Shown: positions 1 to 7,882, counted from the stretch's first letter. The stretch is DNA of 41,641 nucleotides from JACCQS01 sp050999295 (GCA_050999295.1 JBPCPI010000106.1:1-41641), one strand, 5' to 3'. The notes: generated from the sequence alone by a model not told the origin. Program-made: numbers and translations.

Positions 1-872
1 TCGTCGTTCTCCGCGTACACCGCGGTGATCTCCGGGTTGGAGCGCAACAACTGCTCCATGACCTGCTGCCCCTTCTCCCGGGAGAACTCGCCGGTCTGCT
101 GGGCCACGATCTCCAGGCCCGGCGCCTCCGCCTCGACCTGGTCCACGAAGCCGTCGGTCCGGTCGGTGGTGACGTTGTTACCCGAGGAACCCAACAGGAT
201 GGCGACACTGCCCTCGCCGCCGGTCGCCTCGATCATCTGGTCGGCAGCCCGGCGGCCCTGCTCGACGAAGTCCGAGCCCAGGAAGGACAGATAGTCCGCA
301 CACGGCTCGGCGTTGACCTTGCGGTCGATCGTGAGCACCGGGACGCCCTGCTCCTTGGCCGCCTCGAAGGCAGGCTCGAGCCCATCGGAGTTCAGTGGGG
401 CAACGATGAGGAACTGTGCCCCCTGGGCGAGCATGTCCTGGATATCGGCGATCTGCTTGGACAGCTGCGAGTCCGCGTTCGTGACTAGCAGCTGGGCCAC
501 ACCGGCCTCCTCCGCCGCCTCCTGGATGGACTGTGTCTCGGCGATCCGGAAGGGATTGGCCTCCTTCTCCGACTGGGAGAACCCGACGATCGCATCGGCG
601 AGGTCGATCTCCTCGGCGCCGTATTCCTCCAGGGTGCATCCCTCGCCGGACGTGCCAGCTGTCTGTTGGGCTCCGCCGGTGGAGTCCCCGTCACCGCCCG
701 CCCCGTCGCTCTCGGGGTTGGCGCACCCACTGGCCAGCAGCAGACTCAGGACCGCAAACATCCCGGCGACCTGCCGGATGCCCAGCCAGCCCCTGCGCCG
801 GAAGGGTCGAGCGGGATCGCCCTCAGGTCGGTGGGAGCGGCCTCGTCCGCTCAACGGCACGCTGCTGGTCAT
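1..872 (-). CDS. Sugar ABC transporter substrate-binding lipoprotein, YtfQ-like (3' end cut by window)
   Basis: This is a periplasmic-binding-protein type sugar receptor, anchored as a lipoprotein outside the membrane. The reading frame opens at ATG 872-870 behind GAGGAG, about 10 nt upstream, and runs off the left edge after 290 codons. The N-terminus is basic, followed by a hydrophobic stretch ending in the lipobox LLASGC near residue 52. The mature part carries the pattern of the galactofuranose/ribose group: FSQSEKEANPFR, then AETQSIQEAA, then NADSQLSKQIADIQDMLAQG, then APLNSDGL and TIDRK. This resembles E. coli YtfQ most closely, though the exact sugar cannot be read from sequence. The gene lies downstream of, and on the same strand as, a DeoR regulator. 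Permease and ATPase genes would be expected beyond the window edge. Confidence 0.85.
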   Translation of the reverse strand, partial: MTSSVPLSGRGRSHRPEGDPARPFRRRGWLGIRQVAGMFAVLSLLLASGCANPESDGAGGDGDSTGGAQQTAGTSGEGCTLEEYGAEEIDLADAIVGFSQSEKEANPFRIAETQSIQEAAEEAGVAQLLVTNADSQLSKQIADIQDMLAQGAQFLIVAPLNSDGLEPAFEAAKEQGVPVLTIDRKVNAEPCADYLSFLGSDFVEQGRRAADQMIEATGGEGSVAILLGSSGNNVTTDRTDGFVDQVEAEAPGLEIVAQQTGEFSREKGQQVMEQLLRSNPEITAVYAEND

Positions 873-933
873 CTGTTGGTCACTCCTCGGCTGGGACCGC
901 ACCTCCGGGGGCGGTGCGGGTTCGTGAAAGTCA

Positions 934-967
934 ACTGAACCGCGGACGAAAGGTATCTGTCAATACC
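934..967 (-). promoter_or_regulatory. Candidate promoter/operator of the ABC binding-protein gene
   Basis: On the minus strand a TTGACA hexamer (963-958) is embedded in the inverted repeat GGTAT-N6-ATACC (952-967), about 90 bp ahead of the lipoprotein start. No convincing -10 box is seen; a weak TTCAGT lies 18 nt downstream. An inverted repeat lying over a -35 box is a plausible repressor operator, and the adjacent DeoR protein is the natural candidate. This is inference. Confidence 0.35.
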
Positions 968-997
968 GTGCACAATGGATCAGAACCGATCACGGTG

Positions 998-1762
998 CTA
1001 GTCCGGCTGATGCACCACGGTGCCCAGCTCACCGAACGCGTGGATCTCCGCGGCGTCGGCCCGCCGGTCGCAGACCAGGTGCCCGATCCGCTCCGGCGGC
1101 ACGGTCTGCACCATCGTGTCCACGCCGATCTTGGTGTAGTCGACGAGGCTAACGACCTCCTCTGCCGCCGCGGCCAAGGCGCGGTCCACGGTCGCGACCG
1201 TCAGATTCGGGGTACTCAAGCCGCGCGCCGCAGTGAGGCCGTTGCCGGAGATGAAGGTGCGCCGGACACGCAGCCGCGCTAGCGACTCCTCGGCCCCACT
1301 GCCGACCAAGGCATAGATGGAGCCGCGCAGGCTCCCCCCGGTCATCACCACCTCGACTCCCCTGGCCCGCACGAGAACTTGGGCCACAAGCAGCGAGTTC
1401 GTCACGACCGTTAGCTCGCGGAAGCGGGTCAGCTGCTTGGCCAGCGCCTGGGTGGTCGTACCGGCACCGATTGCGATCGCGTCCTCCTCGTCGACCAGCT
1501 CCACCGCAACGCGCGCAATCGCAGCCTTCTCCTCGGCGGCGCGCTGGGACTTCTCCGAGTACGTCGGCTCATACGCCATGCTCCCCGGCAGCACCGCCCC
1601 GCCGTGCCGCCGATCCAGCAACCCGTCCGCCTCCAACGCACGCAGGTCCCGACGGACGGTGACCTGCGAGGTCTGCATCGCGTCGGCGAGGGCACGCAAC
1701 GACACCGCGCCGTCGTCCCGTACCCGCTCCAGGATCAGTCGTCGTCGTTCAGCTGGGAACAT
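998..1762 (-). CDS. DeoR-family transcriptional regulator
   Basis: This is a DNA-binding repressor of sugar catabolism or uptake genes. The protein of 254 residues has the DeoR N-terminal winged helix (start MFPAERRRLILERV, then SLRALADAM and TSQVTVRRDL, with DGLLDRRHGGA ending the domain at about residue 60). It is followed by the sugar-phosphate-sensing domain with IGAGTTTQALA and TVVTNS. The frame extends 19 codons further upstream, but family alignments begin at MFPAERR, so the ATG at 1762 is chosen. It precedes the YtfQ-like binding protein gene on the same strand with a 125-bp gap holding an inverted repeat, which makes control of that transporter the simplest reading. Its inducer, normally a phosphorylated sugar, is unknown. 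Confidence 0.9.
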   Translation of the reverse strand: MFPAERRRLILERVRDDGAVSLRALADAMQTSQVTVRRDLRALEADGLLDRRHGGAVLPGSMAYEPTYSEKSQRAAEEKAAIARVAVELVDEEDAIAIGAGTTTQALAKQLTRFRELTVVTNSLLVAQVLVRARGVEVVMTGGSLRGSIYALVGSGAEESLARLRVRRTFISGNGLTAARGLSTPNLTVATVDRALAAAAEEVVSLVDYTKIGVDTMVQTVPPERIGHLVCDRRADAAEIHAFGELGTVVHQPD

Positions 1763-2002
1763 AATGTGACAGTATCGCTCGCGTGGCTCGTGCCAGAGGG
1801 TCGACCTGATGACCCGCAACCATCGGCCGACCGAACCGGTGACCTGCCTGTGACCTGCCTGTTCTGCACCCAGTTGTTGCCCAGCAGCGCGTTGCCCATC
1901 CGGGACAACCTCCGGCAGCTGGTCAACTCCGCGCCGCTCGACTGAGCGCCTTCCGCTGCCCGGCAGGCCCGGTCAAGTCCGGAACCAGTGCGGCGAGTCC
2001 GA

Positions 2003-2743
2003 TCAGGAGCCGAAGCTGACTGCGGAGAGCAGGGTGGAGAGCACCTGGGTATGCCAGGTGAGCAGATCCGGATGATGGTTGTCAGTCCGGGCGATGGCCA
2101 GATGCCCTGCGCCATACCAGATCTCGTCGCGATCCTCGCTGGCCAGTAGCAGCGCGCGCACCGGCTCCGTCAGCAGCGCACGAGCCATGGGGGTGTCCTC
2201 GGATACCAGCAGCGTCCATCTGGTGTCGAAGGCCTGGTCCCCGCTGGGCTGGACCATCATGCCGCCGATCTTGTGCGACCAGAAACGGGCCGGGACCAGC
2301 CGCAGGGTCGGCAGGGCGACCAAGGTCAGCGCCGCGGTGACCGCATACCGCCCGACCCGATCGCGGCCGCGTTCGTACACGATCTCGAACGCCGTCATTC
2401 GCCAACTGCCGGCCTGCCCGCGCACGACGCCCCTGGCATGGTGATAGGCATCCAGCCGCATCGGGGCGGACGCGATGAGATCAACGAGCGGCGCGTCCTC
2501 GGCGGCATCCCCGTCACTGACCGCCCACCCGCAAGCCTGAGCCCACTCGGTCAGGGCCGGTGCCTCGGGCTGGTCGGTCCACCAGTCCGGCATCGAGAAC
2601 AGCCGACTCCGACGGCGGCCGGGCACTCGGGCGGGTTCCTCGGGCCCCGGGGCGGGCCCGGGGCCGCTGCCGTACGGAGGCCCGCCGTACGGAGGCCCGC
2701 CGTACGGCGGTTGGCCCGGATCCTGTGGCGGCGGGGTCGTCAT
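2003..2743 (-). CDS. Actinobacterial hypothetical protein with Pro/Gly/Tyr-rich N-terminus
   Basis: I do not recognise a functional family. The 246-residue protein begins MTTPPPQDPGQPPYGG and has three tandem PPYGG/PPYGS units within the first 30 residues, encoded by near-identical direct DNA repeats. A folded domain follows with WWTDQPEAPALTEWAQACGW, an internal hydrophobic stretch (YAVTAALTLVALP) and a regular alpha/beta pattern up to the end. It vaguely resembles cytosolic actinobacterial proteins that evaluate or bind the host membrane face, but that is a weak impression. An upstream in-frame ATG (2770) is preceded by poor context, so the ATG at 2743 next to MTTPPP was preferred. The gene is transcribed away from the PspC-domain gene, and the two share a 149-bp gap. 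Confidence 0.7.
   Translation of the reverse strand: MTTPPPQDPGQPPYGGPPYGGPPYGSGPGPAPGPEEPARVPGRRRSRLFSMPDWWTDQPEAPALTEWAQACGWAVSDGDAAEDAPLVDLIASAPMRLDAYHHARGVVRGQAGSWRMTAFEIVYERGRDRVGRYAVTAALTLVALPTLRLVPARFWSHKIGGMMVQPSGDQAFDTRWTLLVSEDTPMARALLTEPVRALLLASEDRDEIWYGAGHLAIARTDNHHPDLLTWHTQVLSTLLSAVSFGS
2672..2708. repeat. Short tandem repeat encoding PPYGG units
   Basis: Three copies of a 15-bp unit of the form CCGTACGGAGGCCCG lie in tandem inside the start of the unknown gene 2003-2743. On the minus strand they encode PPYGG PPYGG PPYGS. The copies are nearly identical at DNA level, suggesting recent slippage expansion. Confidence 0.7.
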
Positions 2744-2892
2744 GTCTTCGACTCTCTCACGTCCTCCCATCGCAAGCGGCAGCTGCAGGCGATGCTCGCC
2801 GGGCTGGAAAGCGGTGCGTCAGGGTCGGTTCAGGGTTGTCTCGGGGCGCTCCCCGATGCCCGATATCGCCGGCCGCGAGCACTGTCGTGGGT

Positions 2893-3231
2893 ATGAGCAC
2901 ACAGCCCGAATCCCGCGCCGAGGCTGCCGCGAGCCAAGCCTCGGACACGCGGGCGTCCACTGAGGCGCCGGACCAACGTCCGGCAGCCGGACCCGACGCA
3001 CCAGCACCCGCTTGGTATCCGTATCCGCCTGAGCGGGACACCCGGATGCGGCGCAGCGCCACCGACAAGATGATGGCCGGTGTCTGCGGCGGTATCGCCG
3101 AGCACACCGACATAGATCCGGTCTACATCCGGCTGGCGTTCCTGGTCAGTCTGTTCTGGGGCGGAATCGGCCTGTTCGCCTATATCGCAGCCGCCGTGCT
3201 CATGCCCAGACCAGTTCCACCAGGTCCGTGA
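2893..3231 (+). CDS. PspC-domain small membrane protein
   Basis: This is a 112-residue protein with a PspC (phage shock protein C) domain. A disordered Ala/Pro-rich N-terminus runs to about residue 48. The domain then begins at MRRSATDKMMAGVCGGIAEH, continues with IDPVYIRLAFLVSLFWGGIG and ends in a transmembrane segment FAYIAAAVLMP. PspC proteins sit in the cytoplasmic membrane and take part in envelope-stress responses in several bacteria. Its exact role here is unknown. The long open frame upstream of the ATG at 2893 has no sensible coding content, so this ATG is used; no strong ribosome-binding site is visible before it. Nothing in the neighbourhood shows a psp operon. Confidence 0.85.
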   Translation: MSTQPESRAEAAASQASDTRASTEAPDQRPAAGPDAPAPAWYPYPPERDTRMRRSATDKMMAGVCGGIAEHTDIDPVYIRLAFLVSLFWGGIGLFAYIAAAVLMPRPVPPGP

Positions 3232-3597
3232 ACACGGCCGACCAATCCGCCGTTATGCGCATGAGTCTCCGATCACCTGGTGGGTGGCCCGTTCCGGTTG
3301 GAAATGGGGATCCACGGACGCGGTGCGTCTCGACAGGTTTCTAGCTCGTGAGTGCTCAGGGCGTAGTGGCGGTGCACCATCCGCGCTCACGATCTTCGGG
3401 GCGGAGACTGGAGCGCCCCAGCAGTCCCCGCAAGCTCCTCCGCAGCTATTTCGGATTACCGGCAAGAAAGCCGCCGACCGGAATTCGGACGTGATGCGCA
3501 TACCTGCAGCCTGTGGGCCGCTCGGGATGTCGTCGCGGTTCTGGAGCGGCAGCGGTACGGCGGAACCCGACGGGAATTCAACCGCGCCGCAGCCGGG
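3232..3597. other. Gene-free gap between PspC gene and DUF721 gene
   Basis: No convincing gene lies in these 366 bp; the open frames on both strands lack a recognisable domain or ribosome-binding site. Near its two ends are degenerate copies of the window's palindromic repeat: GTTATGCGCATGAG at 3252-3265 and GATGCGCATACC at about 3492-3503. They share the core ATGCGCAT and bracket about 240 bp. Confidence 0.6.
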
Positions 3598-4161
3598 TCA
3601 GCCGAATGTGTCGCGTAGCCCGCGGCCTTTGAACCGTCGCGGACCCGCGTGCCGGGTCGGGGCCACCGGGCCCTGGACTCGAATCCGGCGGATCAGGTTG
3701 CTGCCTAGTTCTGCCGCCAGTCGGGCCTGCATCTTGGGGACCAGCAATCGCAACTGGGTGGCCCAGGCGGTCGTGTCGGCGACGATCAACAGTTCGCCGT
3801 CGCGAAGTTGCTCCGGCCGGCAATGGGCGGCGATCTGCGGTCCGACGAGAGCGGGCCAGCGGCCGAAGAGCGTTCCCTCCCGCGCCTGATCGCCCCAACC
3901 CCGGTCATCGACGAGCCGGCCGACCAGCGAACCCAGCGGTTGCGGGTCAGTGGGATCCGGCCCGGCCGAACTCCAGTTCTCCCGACGCCTGCCGGCTACC
4001 CGCCGTGGCTGGGCCTCGGGATTGGCCTTGGCCGTACGCGCCGCCGCCTGCATCGCCGCCCGGGCCAGGTCCCCCGGCGTCGCCCCGGCAGCAGCGCCAG
4101 CCCCGGGACCAGCGCCACCCGCGGGACCTGGGCCGCCCCCCGGGTTGTCTTCCGAGGTCAC
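3598..4161 (-). CDS. DUF721 / DciA-family protein
   Basis: This is the DUF721 protein that follows recF in many actinobacteria. DciA members outside this phylum interact with or load the replicative helicase DnaB, so a replication role is a reasonable inference. The 187-residue protein has a Gly/Ala/Pro-rich N-terminus of about 45 residues and a basic stretch (QPRRVAGRRRENW). The folded part, roughly residues 75-165, contains LVDDRGWGDQAREGTLFGRW, then GPQIAAHCRPEQLRDGELLI, then ADTTAWATQLRLL. That is the conserved pattern 'W..lvG..ia.h..p..l.dg.L.v...s..Wa.ql'. It starts at GTG 4161 with a weak ribosome-binding site. It lies 90 bp downstream of recF on the same strand and is probably co-transcribed with it. 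Confidence 0.9.
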   Translation of the reverse strand: MTSEDNPGGGPGPAGGAGPGAGAAAGATPGDLARAAMQAAARTAKANPEAQPRRVAGRRRENWSSAGPDPTDPQPLGSLVGRLVDDRGWGDQAREGTLFGRWPALVGPQIAAHCRPEQLRDGELLIVADTTAWATQLRLLVPKMQARLAAELGSNLIRRIRVQGPVAPTRHAGPRRFKGRGLRDTFG

Positions 4162-4251
4162 GACATCCCGCGATCATCGCGCGGCGTGCACGAATCGAGG
4201 TGGAATCCGGTCACCGATCCATGATCGCGCAGCTCTGCCGTCCGTGGGCGC

Positions 4252-5478
4252 CTAGGCAATGGGATGGACTTCCCCGTCCGCCACCTCGAACCGCATTCCG
4301 TTCAGCGACTCCGGTACGTCCTCGGAGACGGCTGCGGTGATCAACGTCTGCTCGGCCGCGGCCGCGATCGTGGACAGGTGCGCCCGGCGCCGGCTGTCCA
4401 GTTCGGCGAACACATCATCCAGGATCAGGATCGGCTCGACGCCATCGGCACGTAATAGGTCGTACGCGCCCAGTTTGAGCGCCAGTGCAAACGACCAGGA
4501 CTCCCCGTGACTCGCGTACCCCTTGGCCGCGGTGTCACCCAGGCGTAACCGGAGCTCGTCACGGTGCGGGCCGACCAGGGTGATCCCCCGGTCGAGCTCA
4601 TCGCCGCGGACTCCGAGCAGCGCCGCAGCGATCGCCTCGGTGAGCTCGGCGACCGAATCCGGGGAAGATCGCAACGTTAGGTTCGGATCAGGGTGCCCCT
4701 GAGTCGAATCATTCGAGTCGGGGAGGCCCTGAGTCGCGTGGCCATCGTGCGGATCGTGGTGCGGATCCCGGTTCAGCACCGAACTCTCGTACGAGATCCC
4801 GGCTGCGACCGACGCGTCCGACCCGAGGCCGGCGATCGCGGCGTACGCGGCGCTCACGTACGGCGCGAGCTCGGCCACCAGGCCCAACCGGCCGGCCAAC
4901 AGCTCGCCGCCGACCCGCGCGACGTGACCATCCCAGATGTCGAGGGTGCTCAGTGCGTCCCCGCGGGCATGCCGAGCGGTCTTGAGCAGGGCATTGCGCT
5001 GTTTGAGCACCCGGTCGTAGTCCTGGCGAATTCCGGCATACCGCGGGGAACGGGTTACCAGCAGTTCGTCCAGGAACCGGCGCCGCTCGGACGGATCGCC
5101 ACGGACCAGGGCCAGATCCTCGGGCGCGAACAGCACGGTGCGGACCAGCCCGAGCAGTTCGCGCGGGCGGGGCAGCGGCGCCCGGTTGACCCGGATTCGG
5201 TTGACCTTGGCCGGACTGATCTCGCACTCCACGAGCATTTCGCGGTCATCCCGCCCGAATCGGGCCCGGATGACCGCCTGATCGGCACCCTGCCGGACCA
5301 ACGGCGCATCGGTGGCCACCCGGTGCGAGCCCAACGTCGCCAGATAGCCGACTGCCTCGACCAGGTTGGTCTTGCCCTGTCCGTTCGGGCCGACGAAGAC
5401 CACCGGACCCCGCTGCAGGCGCAGGTCAACAGTGACCCAGCTACGGAATTCGTGTAGGACGAGATGGCGCAGGTGCAC
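4252..5478 (-). CDS. recF: DNA replication and repair protein RecF
   Basis: RecF is a cytoplasmic SMC-like ATPase that binds gapped DNA and works with RecO/RecR to load RecA. The 408-residue protein has Walker A GPNGQGKT at residues 30-37, the RecF segments LFAPEDLALVRGDPSERRRF and LDELL, and near the C-terminus the Walker B/D-loop region ILILDDVFAELDSRRR. It starts at GTG 5478, and the family N-terminus (MHLRHLVLHEFRSW) confirms this start. An unusual low-complexity His/Asp/Gln-rich insert of about 40 residues (around 236-275, with repeated HDPHDGH, TQGLPD and TQGHPD) interrupts the coiled-coil arm. The insert is encoded by short DNA repeats containing CCCTGAGTCG. It sits between gnd and the DUF721 gene, all on the same strand. 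Confidence 0.97.
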   Translation of the reverse strand: MHLRHLVLHEFRSWVTVDLRLQRGPVVFVGPNGQGKTNLVEAVGYLATLGSHRVATDAPLVRQGADQAVIRARFGRDDREMLVECEISPAKVNRIRVNRAPLPRPRELLGLVRTVLFAPEDLALVRGDPSERRRFLDELLVTRSPRYAGIRQDYDRVLKQRNALLKTARHARGDALSTLDIWDGHVARVGGELLAGRLGLVAELAPYVSAAYAAIAGLGSDASVAAGISYESSVLNRDPHHDPHDGHATQGLPDSNDSTQGHPDPNLTLRSSPDSVAELTEAIAAALLGVRGDELDRGITLVGPHRDELRLRLGDTAAKGYASHGESWSFALALKLGAYDLLRADGVEPILILDDVFAELDSRRRAHLSTIAAAAEQTLITAAVSEDVPESLNGMRFEVADGEVHPIA

Positions 5479-5522
5479 AGCTCAGCCCACCAGGTCAGCG
5501 GCCGGGGCGCCGGCCCACCGTG

Positions 5523-5592
5523 GTGATCTTGACCTTTTTGTCGGTACGAGCCCCCCTGGCACGGCGTGTCGCCACCACAAGGTCAAGATCAC
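5523..5592. repeat. 70-bp element with perfect 14-bp terminal inverted repeats
   Basis: GTGATCTTGACCTT (5523-5536) is mirrored exactly by AAGGTCAAGATCAC (5579-5592), with 42 bp between. It lies in the 143-bp gap between the start of recF and the end of gnd. No T-tract follows the second arm in the direction of gnd transcription. It may be a stem structure ending the gnd message or a small non-autonomous repeat element. Confidence 0.7.
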
Positions 5593-5621
5593 GAGGAGGG
5601 GCAGCCGGTGTCGTCGGCCAG

Positions 5622-6650
5622 TCAGGCGGGATCGACGGCGACGGCAGCCCCAGCCTCAGCTGAGCCGTCGGCAGCGCCCTTCTCCGGCGCAGTTCTCGCC
5701 ACGCGGTCTGCCGTACGGCGGGACGGCGGTTCGGGTGAGCCCGGCGCCTCGACGTGTTCGTCCCTGCCGACCGTGGCGTGCCCGCCGAACTGGTTGCGCA
5801 GCGCCGCAACGGCCTGCATGGCCGGAGAATCCTCCTGTCGGGAGGCAAACCGGGCGAACAGCGCAGCCGAGATGACCGGCATCGGCACCCTGTGCCGGAT
5901 CGCCTCCTCCACCGTCCACCTGCCCTCGCCGGAGTCCTGCACGTATCCCCGGATGTCGTCCAGCTCGGGATCCTGCTCCAGCGCGCGGACCAGCAGGTCC
6001 AGCAGCCAGGAGCGGATGACGGTGCCTTGGGTCCAGGCGGCGAGTACGGCGGGAACGTCGGTGACCAGGTCCGCGGCGGCCAGCAGTTCGTAGCCCTCGG
6101 CGTAGGCCTGCATTAAGCCATACTCGATGCCGTTGTGCACCATCTTGGCGAAGTGGCCGGCGCCGACGTCACCGGCGTGGGCGTACCCGGCGCCGGGCTC
6201 CTCGGGGATCACCGGCGGGCGCAGCGCATCGAAGATCGGCTGGAGTCGCTGGACGTTCTCAACGGAGCCGCCGGCCATCAGGCCGTACCCGTTCTCCCGG
6301 CCCCACACGCCGCCGGAGACGCCGCAGTCGACGAAGCCGATTCCGCGCTCGCCCAGCATCGCCGCATGAACCTGGTCGTCGGTGAACCGGCTGTTCCCGC
6401 CGTCGACGAGCACGTCACCGGCCGAAAGCAGCTCACCCAGCGCGGCGATCGTCTGCTGGGTTGGCTCGCCGGCGGGGACCATCACCCACACCGCTCGCGG
6501 CCCATCCAAGGCGGCGATCAGGTCCTTGAGACTGGCCACATCGCGGGTGCCGGGGTTGACGTCGTACCCGATGACCTCGTGCCCGGCATCGCGCAACCGG
6601 CCGACCATGTTCGCGCCCATCTTCCCCAGGCCGATCATTCCGAGCTGCAT
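5622..6650 (-). CDS. gnd: 6-phosphogluconate dehydrogenase (decarboxylating), short type
   Basis: This enzyme converts 6-phosphogluconate to ribulose 5-phosphate and CO2 with NAD(P)+ in the oxidative pentose phosphate pathway, in the cytoplasm. The Rossmann motif GLGKMGANM is at residues 7-15. It is followed by VMVPAG, the substrate motif DGGNSRF, then FVDCGVSGGVWGRENGYGLM and GHFAKMVHNGIEYGLMQAYAEG, which hold the catalytic Lys and substrate-binding Asn. At 342 residues it belongs to the short class of about 300 residues rather than the 470-residue class. The last 45 residues (after GGHATVGRD) are a disordered Ala/Pro/Arg-rich extension. A GGAGG box sits 5 nt before ATG 6650. A gnd gene between dnaN and recF is typical of actinobacterial origin regions. 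Confidence 0.95.
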   Translation of the reverse strand: MQLGMIGLGKMGANMVGRLRDAGHEVIGYDVNPGTRDVASLKDLIAALDGPRAVWVMVPAGEPTQQTIAALGELLSAGDVLVDGGNSRFTDDQVHAAMLGERGIGFVDCGVSGGVWGRENGYGLMAGGSVENVQRLQPIFDALRPPVIPEEPGAGYAHAGDVGAGHFAKMVHNGIEYGLMQAYAEGYELLAAADLVTDVPAVLAAWTQGTVIRSWLLDLLVRALEQDPELDDIRGYVQDSGEGRWTVEEAIRHRVPMPVISAALFARFASRQEDSPAMQAVAALRNQFGGHATVGRDEHVEAPGSPEPPSRRTADRVARTAPEKGAADGSAEAGAAVAVDPA

Positions 6651-6675
6651 TGTCGCCTCCGCGCTCCTCTTCCGT

Positions 6676-6733
6676 GGTTATGCGCATAACCGCGAGAAAT
6701 CGGGCCGATCGGCGACGGTTATGCGCATAACCG
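6676..6733. repeat. Palindrome doublet GTTATGCGCATAAC, centres 41 bp apart
   Basis: Two perfect palindromes lie in the gnd-dnaN gap: GGTTATGCGCATAACC at 6676-6691 and CGGTTATGCGCATAACCG at 6716-6733. Both are followed on the plus strand by the context CGCGAG. Their centres are 41 bp apart, about four helical turns. A degenerate copy of the same arrangement, also with 41 bp spacing, occurs at 27013-27070, and another perfect palindrome closes the window at 41628. The palindrome has no loop and no T-tract, so it does not look like an ordinary terminator. Confidence 0.85.
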
Positions 6734-6757
6734 CGAGGTGGGAGACTCAGCCTGAGC

Positions 6758-7882
6758 TCAACTGGGCAACCGTACGGGCATGATCAGGTACCGGTACGAC
6801 GCGGCATCGCCATTCCCGCCGACTGCGCTGAGCACCGCCGGTTTGAGCGGCGTGGTCATCTCCAGCCGGGCCGTTTCCGAGTGCACGGCGGCCAGGCCGT
6901 CGAGCAGGAAGGTGGGGTTGAACCCGATCGTCGTGGGTTCGCCGTCGAAGGCGGCATCACAAGTCTCCTCGGCCTGGGACTCCTCGTCCCCACCGGCTCG
7001 CAGGGTGACCGCGCCCGCGGTGAACTCGCAGCGCAGCGGTGCCCAACGCTCGGCCACCAGTGCGACCCGCTTGGCCGCGTCGGTGAAGGCAGCCACGTCC
7101 AACTCAGCGTGCGAACTGAACTCCGGCGGCAGGATGGAGCGGTACTTCAGGAATTCCGCGTCCAGCAGCCGGGTCGTCGTCTGTTTCCCCTGACCGGACA
7201 ACCCGAGTAGCCCCTCACCCACGCCACTGCTGGACAGCGACACGGTCACCTCCGAGCCGCCGGTAAGGGTCTTCGCGGCATCGGCCAGGGTTCGAGCCGG
7301 TACGAGGATCGCCGCACTGGCGCCCGGCGTTCCGGGTGTCCAGGTGAACTCACGCAGCGCCAACCTGAAGCGGTCGGTGGCGACCAGGGTGATCGTGTCG
7401 GCCTCGATCTCGATCCGTACGCCGGTGAGCATCGGCAGGGTGTCGTCGCGGCCGGCGGCGATGGCCACCTGCCCCACCGCCTCGGCGAAGACCGAGGCCC
7501 GCACGGTTCCCGCGGTCGAGGGCATCGCTGGGAGAGCCGGATAGTCCTCCACCGGAAGGGTCGGCAGGCTGAACCGAGCGTTTCCGCACTTGATCGACAG
7601 CCTCGGACCTTCGACGGCTACGTCGACCGGATGTGGGGGCAGGGACTTGGTGATGTCGGCGAGCAACCGACCGGACACCAGGGTCCGGCCGGCAGTGGCC
7701 GCGTGCACCGGCAGTTGGGCCTGGGTGGAGACCTCGTAGTCGAACCCGGACACGTCCAAGGAGTCTCCGTCGACGCTCAGGACCAGGCCGGCGAGGACCG
7801 GGACCGGTGGACGCATCGGCAGACTGCGTGCCGTCCAAGCGACCGCCTCGGCGAGTGCATCTCGCTCGACCCGGAACTTCAT
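6758..7882 (-). CDS. dnaN: DNA polymerase III subunit beta (sliding clamp)
   Basis: This is the ring-shaped processivity clamp for DNA polymerase III. The protein is 374 residues, the normal length, with the clamp N-terminus MKFRVERDALAEAVAWTARSLPMRPPVPVLAGL. Typical segments of the three repeated domains follow, including VDVAVEGPRLSIKCGNARFSLP, then TDRFRLALREF, and the C-terminal YRYLIMPVRLPS. The last residues correspond to the conserved 'MPMR' end that forms the protein-binding pocket. The start is ATG 7882. It lies directly downstream of the origin gap and dnaA, on the same strand, the classic dnaA-dnaN order. Confidence 0.97.
   Translation of the reverse strand: MKFRVERDALAEAVAWTARSLPMRPPVPVLAGLVLSVDGDSLDVSGFDYEVSTQAQLPVHAATAGRTLVSGRLLADITKSLPPHPVDVAVEGPRLSIKCGNARFSLPTLPVEDYPALPAMPSTAGTVRASVFAEAVGQVAIAAGRDDTLPMLTGVRIEIEADTITLVATDRFRLALREFTWTPGTPGASAAILVPARTLADAAKTLTGGSEVTVSLSSSGVGEGLLGLSGQGKQTTTRLLDAEFLKYRSILPPEFSSHAELDVAAFTDAAKRVALVAERWAPLRCEFTAGAVTLRAGGDEESQAEETCDAAFDGEPTTIGFNPTFLLDGLAAVHSETARLEMTTPLKPAVLSAVGGNGDAASYRYLIMPVRLPS

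Noticed and set aside
2560..2892. N-terminal extension of the PspC protein
   Set aside because: It overlaps the opposite-strand unknown gene and encodes Arg/Ala-rich noise; ATG 2893 begins a plausible protein.
6676..6733. GTTATGCGCATAAC repeats as a CRISPR array or as ordinary terminators
   Set aside because: Only two copies per site, 14-18 bp long, no series of equal spacers, no cas genes; no loop and no T-tract for a terminator.
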